DNA from: Pseudomonadota bacterium
GTDB taxonomy: Bacteria; Desulfobacterota; Syntrophia; Syntrophales; UBA5619
NCBI GenBank assembly: GCA_018819165.1
Contig: JAHJQP010000058.1
Span: 1 to 20,944, forward strand
Direction: 5' to 3'
DNA: 20,944 nucleotides
Part shown: positions 1 through 8,469 of the stretch, piece by piece
Layout of the letters: every line of letters starts with the position of its first letter
How positions within the stretch are numbered: the stretch's first letter is position 1
Position numbers and translations under genes: made by a program
Notes under the pieces: generated by a model
What the model was told of the DNA's origin: nothing
Database searches by the model: none
What the model saw: only the letters and a program-made list of their open reading frames with translations

Positions 1-1505
1 AGGAGGGCGGCGACCCGTTTTCTCGTGTCCCGCGGCCGGATGATCTCCTCGATGACCCCGAGACCGGCGGCGAAGTAGGGGTTGTTGAATTGTCCCTCGT
101 AGGCGCACGCCAGTTCCGCCCGTTTGGCGGCCGGATCGTCTGCCGCGGTGATCTCGCGGCGGTAGATGATGTTGCAGGCCCCTTCCGCTCCCATAACGGC
201 GATCTCCGCCGTCGGCCAGGCCATGACGTAATCGGCGCCCAACTGTTTACTGCACATGCCGAGGTAGGCCCCGCCGTAGGCCTTCCTCGTGACGACCGTT
301 AGCTTTGGGACCGTCGCCTCGGAATAGGCGTGGAGCAGCTTGGCCCCGTGGCTGATGATTCCGGACCACTCCTGCCGGGTGCCGGGCATATATCCGGGGA
401 CATCCGAGAAGGTGAGCAGGGGAATATTGAAGGCGTCGCAGAATCGGATAAAGCGGGAGGCCTTGTCGGAGGCGTTAACGTCCAGGATGCCCGCGTTGAA
501 CTTGGGGTTGTTGGCGATCACGCCGACCGGCCGGCCCATGATCCGGATGAAGGCGACGATGATGTTCTTTGCCCAGAGTTCATGGGGTTCGAAGATTTCT
601 CCCTTATCTGCGACGGCCGCGATCACCTTTTTCATGTCGTACACCCGGTTGGCCTTGTCCGGGATGATCGTGTCCAGTTCGGGACATTCCCTGCCGGGGC
701 TGTCCGTGCAGGCGGCGACGGGCAGGGGGCTGTGGCAGCTGTCCGGCAGGAAGGAGAGGAAGGTCCTTATCCTGGCGAGGCAGTCCTTGTCGCTTTCCGT
801 GACAAAATGGCAGACGCCGCTCTTGGTTGCGTGGGCGATGGCTCCTCCCAGATCTTCATGGCTCACCTCCTCGCCGATGACGGCCTTGATCACCTCCGGG
901 CCGGTAATGTACATGTAGCTGTTCTTCTTGACCATGAAGACCCAGTCCGCCAGGGCGGGGGAATAGACCGCCCCTCCTGCCGTGGGGCCCATGATCGCTG
1001 TGATCTGGGGGATGTAGCCCGAAGCGATCGTGTTGCGGTAGAAGATGCCGCCATACCCCTCCAGGGAAGGCACCCCTTCCTGAATCCGGGCGCCGCCGGA
1101 GTCGTTCAGGGCAACGAAGGGCTTCCGGGCGCTGAGCGCCATGTCCATGACCTTCCAAATCTTTTTTGCATGCATCTCTCCGAGGCTTCCGCCGGCGCTG
1201 GTGAAATCCTGAGCGGCGGCGAAGACAGTCCGGCCGTTGACCAGGCCGAAGCCGGTGATCACGCCGTCGGCAGGGATCTCCTTCTCCCCCAGTCCGAAAA
1301 GGGTGGAACGGTGTTTCACGAAAAGCTGAATCTCCTGAAAAGTGTCCGCGTCGAAAAGAAGGGCAACCCTCTCCCGGGCGGTAAGCTTGGCTTGTTCATG
1401 CTGCTTCAGGACCATCTTCTCGCCGCCCATCGTCATCAGATCCGCCTTTTTTGCTTCAAACAACCTGAGTTTTTCTTCCGTCGATCCTTTCTGCTCGTTT
1501 TCCAT
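1..1505 (-). CDS. Biotin-dependent acyl-CoA carboxylase/decarboxylase, carboxyltransferase subunit (PccB/MmdA family), 3' end cut off by window
   Basis: Moves the carboxyl group between carboxybiotin and an acyl-CoA (propionyl-, methylmalonyl-, acetyl- or glutaconyl-type). Reading the minus strand from the ATG at 1505-1503 gives about 501 residues open to the window edge; the family is usually about 510-520, so only a short C-terminal piece is missing. The N-terminal crotonase-fold half carries the acyl-CoA oxyanion motif DSGGARIQEG (about 135-144) and GPTAGGAVYSPALAD (173-187). The C-terminal half has GYMPGTRQEW, ITRKAYGG-like TRKAYGGAYLG and the AEIAVMGAEGA motif. A GAGGGA ribosome site lies just upstream of the start. 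It is divergent from pgk. Family membership is certain; substrate is not. In anaerobes of this type such subunits often belong to sodium-pumping methylmalonyl- or glutaconyl-CoA decarboxylases, but the biotin carrier and membrane subunits are not in view. Confidence 0.95.
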   Translation of the reverse strand, partial: MENEQKGSTEEKLRLFEAKKADLMTMGGEKMVLKQHEQAKLTARERVALLFDADTFQEIQLFVKHRSTLFGLGEKEIPADGVITGFGLVNGRTVFAAAQDFTSAGGSLGEMHAKKIWKVMDMALSARKPFVALNDSGGARIQEGVPSLEGYGGIFYRNTIASGYIPQITAIMGPTAGGAVYSPALADWVFMVKKNSYMYITGPEVIKAVIGEEVSHEDLGGAIAHATKSGVCHFVTESDKDCLARIRTFLSFLPDSCHSPLPVAACTDSPGRECPELDTIIPDKANRVYDMKKVIAAVADKGEIFEPHELWAKNIIVAFIRIMGRPVGVIANNPKFNAGILDVNASDKASRFIRFCDAFNIPLLTFSDVPGYMPGTRQEWSGIISHGAKLLHAYSEATVPKLTVVTRKAYGGAYLGMCSKQLGADYVMAWPTAEIAVMGAEGACNIIYRREITAADDPAAKRAELACAYEGQFNNPYFAAGLGVIEEIIRPRDTRKRVAAL

Positions 1506-1588
1506 CGTTATTCCCTCGCAAAGATTTATTTTAATATCTTTAAGACTCTCTTTACATTTGACCGGAACCTACCGGTTATGGTATGGGC

Positions 1589-1618
1589 CCTATAACATTC
1601 TTGTCCGGATTATTTCAA
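1589..1618 (-). promoter_or_regulatory. Candidate sigma-70 promoter for the carboxyltransferase gene
   Basis: On the minus strand the divergent gap contains TTGAAA (1618-1613), an 18-base spacer and TATAGG (1594-1589). The match to TTGACA/TATAAT is 5/6 and 4/6. The expected transcript would start near 1583 and carry a leader of roughly 80 bases. For pgk on the other strand only a weaker pair was found (TTGACC at 1558-1563, 18-base spacer, TATGGG at 1582-1587), so I do not list it separately. Confidence 0.4.
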
Positions 1619-1666
1619 CATAATTCGACACTGTCTGTCCGAAAAAATAAAGCGATAGGAGGCGCC

Positions 1667-2863
1667 ATGAAATTCATCGACGAGGTAAACATCAAAGGCA
1701 AGAAGGTGTTGTTTAGGTTCGATTTCAATGTCCCTCTCGACAGTTCTCAGAACATTACCGACGATACCCGAATCCGTGCCGTTCTCCCTACCATCAATTA
1801 TGCCCTTGACGAACGCGCCCGGGTGATCATCATGTCGCATCTGGGACGCCCGAAGGGCAAGGTGATCCCCGAGATGAGCCTCGCCCCGGTGGCCAAGCGG
1901 CTCTCTCGTCTGCTGGGGAAAAAGGTCCAGATGGCCCCGGACTGCATCGGCGAGGGGGTGCGCCGGATGGTCGATGCCCTGAAACCGGGCTGCATCCTCC
2001 TTTTGGAGAACCTCCGCTTCCACATTGAAGAGGAGAAGAACGACGCCGGCTTTGCTGCCGGGCTGGCCGGCTTTGCGGAGGTCTATATCGATGACGCCTT
2101 CGGCAACGCCCATCGGGTTCATGCATCGAACGTGGGGATCACCAAATTTGTCCCGGTGTGCGCCGCCGGCTTCCTCATGAAACGGGAGCTGAATTACTTC
2201 AAGAAGGCCCTGGACAAACCGGCGCGGCCGTTCGTGGCGATCGTCGGCGGCTCGAAGGTTTCGGGAAAGCTGGAGGCCGTGGGGCATCTGATCCGGAAGG
2301 TCGACAAGATGATCATCGGCGGCGGAATGGCCTTTACCTTCCTCAAGGCGCTGGGGCACGAAGTCGGAAAATCCCTGGTAGAGGACAACCTGATGGACAA
2401 GGCGACCGAGGTCATCAAGACGGCCAGGGAACTGGGCGTCAAGTTCTATCTTCCCATAGATTGCGTGATTGCCGAGAACATGAGCGCCGAAGCAGAGACC
2501 AAGATAGTTCCCGTTCAGGAAATGAATCCCCATTGGATGGGCCTCGACATCGGTCCGGCCACGATTACGCTCTTCACGGAGGCGCTGGGGAATGCCAAGA
2601 CCATAGTCTGGAACGGCCCTATGGGGGTTTACGAGATTGACGCCTTCGGCCGGGGGACCGCGGCGCTGGCCCACAGCGTGGCCAACTCCTATGCCCTGAC
2701 CATCGTCGGCGGCGGGGATACGGATGTGGCGATCCACGAGGCGGGGGAGAGCGACAAGATTACCTATATTTCCACCGGTGGCGGCGCCTCGCTGGAACTT
2801 CTGGAAGGGAAGGTCCTGCCGGCGGTAGCCGCCCTCGATCGCTGCGGCGAAAGCGCTTCGTGA
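1667..2863 (+). CDS. pgk: Phosphoglycerate kinase
   Basis: Cytoplasmic glycolytic/gluconeogenic enzyme that transfers phosphate between 1,3-bisphosphoglycerate and ADP. The protein is 398 residues, normal for bacterial PGK. Visible hallmarks are the N-terminal RFDFNVP substrate loop (17-23), SHLGRPKG, the hinge/nucleotide region GGSKVSGKLE, GGGMAFTFLKA, WNGPMGVYE and the C-terminal GGGDT and STGGGASLELLEG loops. The frame is open upstream to 1583, but the ATG at 1667 is preceded by a strong AGGAGG (1657-1662) and begins at the usual family N-terminus (KFIDEVNIKGKKV), so I chose it. No gap, tpiA or secG neighbour is present; truA follows after 73 bases. Confidence 0.98.
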   Translation: MKFIDEVNIKGKKVLFRFDFNVPLDSSQNITDDTRIRAVLPTINYALDERARVIIMSHLGRPKGKVIPEMSLAPVAKRLSRLLGKKVQMAPDCIGEGVRRMVDALKPGCILLLENLRFHIEEEKNDAGFAAGLAGFAEVYIDDAFGNAHRVHASNVGITKFVPVCAAGFLMKRELNYFKKALDKPARPFVAIVGGSKVSGKLEAVGHLIRKVDKMIIGGGMAFTFLKALGHEVGKSLVEDNLMDKATEVIKTARELGVKFYLPIDCVIAENMSAEAETKIVPVQEMNPHWMGLDIGPATITLFTEALGNAKTIVWNGPMGVYEIDAFGRGTAALAHSVANSYALTIVGGGDTDVAIHEAGESDKITYISTGGGASLELLEGKVLPAVAALDRCGESAS

Positions 2864-2881
2864 GAGCCGGACAGGCACTGT

Positions 2882-2914
2882 AAAAAGGAAAGAGATTTCT
2901 TATCTTTTTTCTTT
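2882..2914 (+). terminator. Weak terminator-like purine/pyrimidine hairpin after pgk
   Basis: An A/G-rich arm (from 2882) faces a T/C-rich arm ending at 2914 that contains a run of six T. The stem is mostly A-U and G-U pairs with one or two mismatches, so it is thermodynamically weak. It may slow or partly end pgk transcription, or may only be compositionally biased DNA. Confidence 0.2.
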
Positions 2915-2936
2915 ACGTCTGGTCGGAAGCGAGTCG

Positions 2937-3680
2937 ATGATGCGGAATATCAGACTGATCGTCGAGTATGACGGCAGCGCCTATTGCGGCTGGCAGCGCC
3001 AGATCAACAGCCTCTCCATCCAGCAGATTATCGAGGAGTGCATCGGCCGGATGACCGGCGAGGAGGTCCGGGTCATAGGCTCCGGCCGGACGGATGCCGG
3101 GGTGCATGCCCTCCATCAGGTTGCCCATTTCCGGACCGCCTCCCGCCTCGGCGAGAGAAATCTCCTCATGGGGATAAATAGTCTCCTTCCGGCGGATATC
3201 GCCATCCGCGAGGTCTGCGAAGTCGATCCCTCCTTTCACGCCCGCTTCGATGCGGTGAGCAAAGTCTATCTCTACCGGATCTGCAACCGGCCGGCCCGCT
3301 CGGCCCTGGAGCGAAAATACGCCTGGTTCGTCTGGAAGCCCCTCGATCTGGCAAGAATAGGCGGGGCTCTCCCCGTATTTAAGGGGACGCACGATTTTTC
3401 ATCCTTCTGCTCGACCCACTCGGAAAGCCCTGACCGCATTCGGACCATCCTGAACATAGCCGTAGAAAGGGACGCCTCCGGCATGATTTATATTTCTGTG
3501 GAAGCCGACGGCTTCTTGAGGTATATGGTCAGAACGATCGTCGGCACGCTGGTCGATGTAGGCCGGGGGAAGCGCTCAGCGGAGGAGGTGGCCGCTATCC
3601 TGGCGGCAAGGGATCGCCGGCGGGCGGGCCTCACGGCGCCTCCCCAGGGGCTTTATCTCAAGGATGTCAAATACCAGTGA
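2937..3680 (+). CDS. truA: tRNA pseudouridine(38-40) synthase TruA
   Basis: Converts uridines 38-40 of the tRNA anticodon arm to pseudouridine. The 247-residue protein matches the family length. It opens with IRLIVEYDGSAYCGWQRQ, and the catalytic aspartate is D53 in GSGRTDAGVHA (48-58). Further conserved parts are the YLYRI stretch and the C-terminal FLRYMVRTIVGTLVDVGRGK block. Two ATG codons stand in tandem (2937 and 2940) with no strong ribosome site; GGTCGGAAG upstream is the nearest. I kept the first, though 2940 is equally possible. The stop overlaps the start of rfbD, so the two genes are co-transcribed. Confidence 0.97.
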   Translation: MMRNIRLIVEYDGSAYCGWQRQINSLSIQQIIEECIGRMTGEEVRVIGSGRTDAGVHALHQVAHFRTASRLGERNLLMGINSLLPADIAIREVCEVDPSFHARFDAVSKVYLYRICNRPARSALERKYAWFVWKPLDLARIGGALPVFKGTHDFSSFCSTHSESPDRIRTILNIAVERDASGMIYISVEADGFLRYMVRTIVGTLVDVGRGKRSAEEVAAILAARDRRRAGLTAPPQGLYLKDVKYQ

Positions 3681-4528
3681 AGATTCTTATCTTAGGACAC
3701 AAGGGTATGCTGGGGAGCGATCTGATGCTCAGGCTGATCGCCTCTCACGAGGTGACCGGAAAAGATGTGGACGAGATCGACATCGTCTCAGAGGACGAAT
3801 GCAGACGCGTCGTCGCGGAATGTTCGCCGGAGATCGTCATCAATGCGGCTGGCTATACGAACGTGGACGGCTGCGAGACAGACCGGGAGAGATGTTTTGC
3901 CGTCAATGCCGTCGGCGTGAAGAACATCGCCCTTGCGTGCCGGGAGCGGGCGATCACGATCGTCCACTTCAGCACCGATTACGTTTTCGACGGCCGGAAG
4001 GACTTACCCTACGACGAGGATGACCAGCCGGCGCCGCTCAACGTCTACGGGGCCTCCAAGCTGGAGGGCGAACACTTTCTCCAGGCCTTCTCGGATCGTT
4101 ACCTCCTGATCCGGACGGCCTGGCTTTACGGCAGGCAAGGCAATAATTTCGTGAAGACCATCCTGGGAAAGGCCGCCACGGTCAAGACCCTTGCTGTGGT
4201 GGATGACCAGATCGGATCTCCGACCTATTCCCGGGATCTGGCCGCCGCCGTCCAGCTCCTGATCGAGGGTGGCTATACCGGCATCTTTCACGTGACCAAC
4301 CGCGGCCGGTGCAGCTGGTATGAATTTACCTGCAAGATATTGCAATACGCGGGCAACAACGATGTAACCGTGAAGCCGATCCGGTCGGACAGCCTGCCTC
4401 GGCCGGCTATCCGCCCCGCCTGGAGTGTCCTCAGCTCCCGGAAGTTCTTCTCAGTCACCGGAAAGACCATGAGATTCTGGCAGATCGCGCTTCAGGATTA
4501 TCTGGACCGGATGGGATATCGGAAATAG
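3677..4528 (+). CDS. rfbD: dTDP-4-dehydrorhamnose reductase (RmlD/RfbD family)
   Basis: NADPH-dependent short-chain dehydrogenase fold enzyme making the last step of dTDP-L-rhamnose, a sugar of lipopolysaccharide and surface glycans. The 283-residue protein has the GHKGMLG cofactor loop (7-13), INAAGYTNVDGCE (55-67), STDYVFDG (99-106) and the catalytic Y124-x3-K128 in YGASK. The start is a GTG in a GTGA overlap with the truA stop; the next ATG (codon 11) would destroy the cofactor loop, so the GTG start is firm. The other rhamnose genes (rfbA, rfbB, rfbC) are not adjacent, so it works with genes elsewhere or acts on a related sugar nucleotide. Confidence 0.93.
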   Translation: MKILILGHKGMLGSDLMLRLIASHEVTGKDVDEIDIVSEDECRRVVAECSPEIVINAAGYTNVDGCETDRERCFAVNAVGVKNIALACRERAITIVHFSTDYVFDGRKDLPYDEDDQPAPLNVYGASKLEGEHFLQAFSDRYLLIRTAWLYGRQGNNFVKTILGKAATVKTLAVVDDQIGSPTYSRDLAAAVQLLIEGGYTGIFHVTNRGRCSWYEFTCKILQYAGNNDVTVKPIRSDSLPRPAIRPAWSVLSSRKFFSVTGKTMRFWQIALQDYLDRMGYRK

Positions 4529-4529
4529 G

Positions 4530-4579
4530 GCGCCGCGGGGAAATGGGCGGCAGAGGGGCGGCGCGGGACGACCTTTTTT
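4530..4579 (+). terminator. Possible terminator after rfbD
   Basis: A perfect 7-base inverted repeat, GCGCCGC (4530-4536) and GCGGCGC (4558-4564), is followed nine bases later by six T (4574-4579). The 21-base loop and the gap before the T-run make it non-ideal. It would separate rfbD from the lipoprotein gene. Confidence 0.3.
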
Positions 4580-4592
4580 GGGGAGGGTGAAT

Positions 4593-7355
4593 ATGAAGAC
4601 GGTTTTTAAAAAAATCACGGGTGTCCTGCTGCCTCCATTTATCGCCATAATGATCAGCGGCTGCATGGTCGCCACCCAAGGGACGGTGATACTCCCCCGG
4701 ATCAGCACCCTGTATGAGGGAACCTACAAGGTCGATCCCTATATGGAAAAGCACCGGCCCCGAACCATTGCGGTCCTTCCCTTCTTTGACAGGTCCCGCA
4801 GCAAACATGGTTTTGAGACGGTCCGCCGGGGTTTCTACAACCATTTCAGTTCGCTTCCCTTCAAGGACATGGAGCTCTACCGGATCGACGACCTCCTGAA
4901 GAAGGCGGGACTCACGGATCCGGAAGAGATCAACAAGACCTCCCCACAGAAATTAGGGGAGATCCTCGGCGTGGACGCCGTCGTCTACGGGGAGATCTCC
5001 GATTTCGACAAGCTTTTCGCCGTGATCTACTCGCAAGTTTCGGTCGGGGCGGAGGTGAAGATGGTCGATGCAAAGACGGGCAATTTTCTCTGGAGCGGAC
5101 AGCATGTCGCCCGGATCCACGAGGGCGGCCTGTCGGTAACCCCGGTCGGCATTGTGGCCACGGTGATTGTGGCCGCGATGAACATGAGGGATATTCAGCT
5201 GCTGCGCGCCTGCGACGACCTCTTCAGGGAGATGGTCAAGACGATCCCCGTGCCGTCCCTTGCCGAGGCCCTGCGGCCGCCGGAGATCTTCCTGCTCGTC
5301 CAGGATACGCAGAACCGCCCCCGGAAGGCGGGGGATGAGATCCGCGTCGTCATGCAGGGGACGTCGAAGATGCGGGCCTCGTTCGATATCGGTGAATTAA
5401 GGAAGCGGATCGACATGCAAGAGCAGGATAGCGATCCGGGGGTCTACCTCGGCATCTACCGCGTCGTCCCGGGCGATAATTTGGCCGGTGCTCTGATCAC
5501 GGGCCGTCTGATGGACGATGCCGGGAACAGTGCCGAATGGGTCGACGCCATCGGGACGGTGACGCTCGATACGATTCCGCCGGCAAAGCCGACGCAGCTC
5601 AGGATCGTCGGCCGGGACAGGCTGGTCCTGCTGACTTGGGAGAAGTCCGCTGCCGCGGACCTGTCAGGCTACCGCCTCTACCGAAGCCAGACGCCGCTCT
5701 CCGGTTATCAGGAGATCGCGAAGACCGAATTCAGCGAACATCGGGATCAGGGGCTGGACAACGGCCGGCGTTACTACTACCAGGTATCGGCGGTGGACCG
5801 CGCCGGGAACGAAAGCGAGAAGTCGGAAACCGCCTCCGGCATGCCGGTTGCGCCGGGGCCGACTCCGGTGGAGGGGGCGATCGAGGCCGATACGACCTGG
5901 TATGCCGGCGCCAGTCCCTATGTGATCGAAAAAGAGGTGATCGTCCGGGACAAGGCCGTTCTCACGATCGAACCCGGGACGGAGATCCATTCCCGGGGAG
6001 GCGCACTCGTGATCGAGGGCCGGCTTCAGGCCCAGGGGGACGGCGAACACCTGATCCTCTTCGATGCCGCAGAGGGGGCGGAGCGCTGGGCGGGAATCCG
6101 TTTTGCGAACGTCAGGGAAAAGGAGAATCTCCTGAGGTTCGTCCGCATCCGTAAGGCGACGGCCGGAATTGCCTGCGAGAACTCCTCGCCCCGGATCGAG
6201 GAGAGCGAGCTGACGGAAAACGCGACGGCGATCGCGATCCGGGGGGCCTTCTCCGCGCCGGCGGTGGCAGGAAACACCCTCCATAAGAACGGGGAAACGG
6301 CCGTTTTTATTTCCGACGGGGCGAAACCGACCCTCTCCGGCAACCGGATACACGACAACGCCGCGGAGGGGGTCGTCATCCGTTCCGCCTCCCCGGTGAT
6401 TCTTCGCAACGCGATTATGAAAAACAGGGGCGGGGGGGTTGCCGTTTCGGGGGCGCAGGTCTCCCTGACGGAGAACAGCCTCACCGACAACGGCCCCTTC
6501 GATCTTGCCGGGGAGATGACGGGCGAGCCGGTTGTGGCCCTGAACAACTGGTGGGGTACGGTGAGGGGGATTGAGATCTTCGCCAGGATCCGGGGAAGGA
6601 TCGACGTGGGTACGATTCTGAGCGCCCCCTATCCCGCTGGGAAACCGGTGGCGCTTCCGATACTCGCCTCGCCGCTTTCGGGACCACTCAAATCGGACGG
6701 ATTTCTGATCCTCTCCCACAGTCCCTACCGGGTGATGGGTGATGTGACCGTGGATGGCGGCGCCGTTCTCCATATCGAGCCGGGGGTTGTCCTCCAGTAT
6801 GACCGGAATACGTCGATCATCGTCGAGGATGGCGGGATCGCTGCCAGGGGCACACCGGAGCAGCCCATCGTCTTTACCGCCTCCGGGGCCTCCCCAGCCC
6901 CGGGTTCTTACGGGAGCGCCGTCCGCTTCGCGAAGCGGACGCAGGTGAACAGCGTTTTTGACCACTGCGTGGTGAAGTATGCCACTACGGCCTTCGACAT
7001 CTATTACGGGACGCCGGAGATCTCCTTCTGCCATATCGCCAGCAACGCCCAGAGCGGCATCTACGTACGCAACGATGCGGCGCCCCAGATCTCCTACAGC
7101 ACCTTCGAAGACAATTTAGGGGAGGGGGCGATCAAGTGCGTCGGCATCTCCAACCCATCGATAAGCTACAACAATTTCCTCCGCAATGCAGTGTCCGTCC
7201 AGGGTTTTTCCTCCATCTATATCGATGCCAGGCACAACTGGTGGGGGGCCAGCCCCCCGGATCCCGGGATGATCTGGGGAGATCCGGACAAGAGCATCAA
7301 TATCAAACCCTGGCTCACGGTCCCGGAGGAGAAGGCCTTTCCGGGAGGAAAATGA
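4593..7355 (+). CDS. Multidomain outer-membrane lipoprotein: GNA1162/DUF799-like domain, FN3 domain, two parallel beta-helix segments
   Basis: Function unknown; the architecture points to the cell surface or periplasmic face of the outer membrane. The 920-residue protein has a lipoprotein signal ending I-S-G-C24. Residues about 25-235 resemble the GNA1162/DUF799 (TolB-N/CsgG-like fold) family: IAVLPFFDRS near 61, GVDAVVYGEISDF, and VDAKTGNFLWSG. A linker leads to a fibronectin type III domain at about 330-420 (P-x-L-T-W, SGYRLYRS, YYYQVSAVDRAGNESE). Two right-handed beta-helix segments follow, about 430-680 and 703-905, each ending near an NNWWG/HNWWG motif typical of NosD/PbH1 repeat proteins. 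The ATG at 4593 has GGGGAGGG (4580-4587) in front; an in-frame TTG at 4578 is too close to that site. The next gene encodes a secreted LPP20-like protein, probably a partner. The fold assignments are by eye and the helix boundaries approximate. Confidence 0.8.
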   Translation: MKTVFKKITGVLLPPFIAIMISGCMVATQGTVILPRISTLYEGTYKVDPYMEKHRPRTIAVLPFFDRSRSKHGFETVRRGFYNHFSSLPFKDMELYRIDDLLKKAGLTDPEEINKTSPQKLGEILGVDAVVYGEISDFDKLFAVIYSQVSVGAEVKMVDAKTGNFLWSGQHVARIHEGGLSVTPVGIVATVIVAAMNMRDIQLLRACDDLFREMVKTIPVPSLAEALRPPEIFLLVQDTQNRPRKAGDEIRVVMQGTSKMRASFDIGELRKRIDMQEQDSDPGVYLGIYRVVPGDNLAGALITGRLMDDAGNSAEWVDAIGTVTLDTIPPAKPTQLRIVGRDRLVLLTWEKSAAADLSGYRLYRSQTPLSGYQEIAKTEFSEHRDQGLDNGRRYYYQVSAVDRAGNESEKSETASGMPVAPGPTPVEGAIEADTTWYAGASPYVIEKEVIVRDKAVLTIEPGTEIHSRGGALVIEGRLQAQGDGEHLILFDAAEGAERWAGIRFANVREKENLLRFVRIRKATAGIACENSSPRIEESELTENATAIAIRGAFSAPAVAGNTLHKNGETAVFISDGAKPTLSGNRIHDNAAEGVVIRSASPVILRNAIMKNRGGGVAVSGAQVSLTENSLTDNGPFDLAGEMTGEPVVALNNWWGTVRGIEIFARIRGRIDVGTILSAPYPAGKPVALPILASPLSGPLKSDGFLILSHSPYRVMGDVTVDGGAVLHIEPGVVLQYDRNTSIIVEDGGIAARGTPEQPIVFTASGASPAPGSYGSAVRFAKRTQVNSVFDHCVVKYATTAFDIYYGTPEISFCHIASNAQSGIYVRNDAAPQISYSTFEDNLGEGAIKCVGISNPSISYNNFLRNAVSVQGFSSIYIDARHNWWGASPPDPGMIWGDPDKSINIKPWLTVPEEKAFPGGK

Positions 7356-7477
7356 ACCCGCTGCCGCTCGGAAGGAGGCGGATCGCCATTGCAGAGGGAC
7401 TGCCGTTCTGGTATGTTGGAAGCGATGTCCGGATGCGGAAGAAAATAAACGACAAGGGGCATGAAAAGGAGGCGGCT

Positions 7478-8362
7478 ATGAGGCTAAAGATTTGTTTGAC
7501 CACAGCGTTTGCTGCGGCCATGATCCTGTGCATCGCAGAGGTGACGGTCGGTCAGGAGAAGGTTGGCATACCGGAAGGGACGCAGATCGTTGAACAGGTG
7601 GGCAACAAGGGGATGGTGAACTGGACCGAAGGGACCATGGAGGCGATCGGTATCGGCGCCCCGCCGGAGCGATATATCGGGAAACCCCAGGCGCGTCCCA
7701 ATGCGCTCCGGGCAGCCCAGGTCGACGCCTACCGGAATCTGCTCGAGGTGATCAACGGCGTGCGGGTCGATTCGACCACCGTGATCCGGGATTTCATGAC
7801 CGAAAGCGACGTCATCAACACCCAGGTCCAGGGTATGGTCAAGGGCGCCAAGGTCATCAAGCAGGAGTACATGTCCGACGGCACCGTGGAAGTGACCGTC
7901 CGGATGCCCATTGCGGGGAATTTCGCCGCTGTGATCATTCCCCGGATCATGGAGAAGAAACAGGTACAGCCGCCCCCGGCAGGGCCGGCAGCGCCTGCGC
8001 CTGCACCGGCGCCGGGAGGCGAGGTCTTCACCGGACTTGTCGTGGATGCCCGCGGGATTCAGGCCCGGCCGGCCATGTCCCCCCGGATCATCGATGAAAA
8101 CGGCAGAGAGATCTACGGTTCCATGAACGTCGAGCGGGAGTACGCCGTCCAGCAGGGGATGAGCGGCTACGCGAGGGATCTGACGGCCGCGCAGAGCAAT
8201 ACCCGTGTGACCAATAATCCCTTGAGCGTGAAGGGATTGAAAACCGAGGGGGCGGGGCGGTCGGACATCGTGATCGCAAAAGCCGACGCCGAGAAGATCC
8301 TTGCCGCCGGAGACAACCTGAGTTTCCTCAAGAAGTGCCGGGTGATGATCGTCCTCGATTGA
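7478..8362 (+). CDS. Secreted LPP20-family-like protein
   Basis: Unknown function; probably periplasmic or surface-associated. The 294-residue protein starts with a signal peptide (basic MRLK, hydrophobic stretch to about residue 24, small residues before Q26) and lacks a lipobox cysteine. Residues about 71-145 look like the LPP20 domain: ARPNALRAAQVDAYRNLLE, then VQGMVKGAKVIKQEY and DGTVEVTVRM. A Pro/Ala-rich linker (164-180) leads to a C-terminal domain starting FTGLVVDARG, also seen with LPP20 proteins. The frame is open upstream, and an ATG at 7352 overlaps the preceding stop. I chose 7478 because AGGAGG (7467-7472) precedes it and it puts the signal peptide at the N-terminus. It sits between the multidomain lipoprotein and a strong terminator, so these two form one unit. 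Confidence 0.82.
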   Translation: MRLKICLTTAFAAAMILCIAEVTVGQEKVGIPEGTQIVEQVGNKGMVNWTEGTMEAIGIGAPPERYIGKPQARPNALRAAQVDAYRNLLEVINGVRVDSTTVIRDFMTESDVINTQVQGMVKGAKVIKQEYMSDGTVEVTVRMPIAGNFAAVIIPRIMEKKQVQPPPAGPAAPAPAPAPGGEVFTGLVVDARGIQARPAMSPRIIDENGREIYGSMNVEREYAVQQGMSGYARDLTAAQSNTRVTNNPLSVKGLKTEGAGRSDIVIAKADAEKILAAGDNLSFLKKCRVMIVLD

Positions 8363-8406
8363 GTAAAGAAGAACCGATCGGCGGCGTGGATTGGGTTTTT
8401 TGAAGG

Positions 8407-8444
8407 GACCGCAGCGGCCGGCCTCAAGGCCGCTGCGGTCTTTT
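8407..8444 (+). terminator. Rho-independent terminator of the envelope gene pair
   Basis: A perfect 13-base-pair GC-rich stem, GACCGCAGCGGCC (8407-8419) with GGCCGCTGCGGTC (8428-8440), encloses an 8-base loop and is followed directly by four T. It lies 44 bases after the LPP20-like gene and just before the mutL ribosome site. The short T-run may allow some read-through into mutL. Confidence 0.85.
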
Positions 8445-8454
8445 CGCATCGCAT

Positions 8455-8464
8455 AAGGAGGGAG
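8455..8464 (+). promoter_or_regulatory. Ribosome binding site fixing the TTG start of mutL
   Basis: AAGGAGGGAG is an almost ideal Shine-Dalgarno sequence, ending 5 bases before the TTG at 8470. No ATG is available at the conserved protein N-terminus, so this site decides the start. Confidence 0.8.
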
Positions 8465-8469
8465 AAAAA

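Noticed and set aside
330..1595. Long + strand open frame (421 codons)
   Set aside because: It is antisense to the carboxyltransferase gene, whose minus-strand translation is conserved throughout; the + strand product matches nothing recognisable.
1610..2878. Long minus-strand open frame opposite pgk
   Set aside because: Shadow of pgk produced by GC-rich codons; no ribosome site and no recognisable domain.
5664..7034. 456-codon minus-strand frame inside the lipoprotein gene
   Set aside because: Antisense shadow; the + strand has lipobox, domains and a strong ribosome site.
7352..7477. Alternative ATG at 7352 overlapping the lipoprotein stop, adding 42 residues to the LPP20-like protein
   Set aside because: It would bury the signal peptide and lacks the AGGAGG found before 7478.
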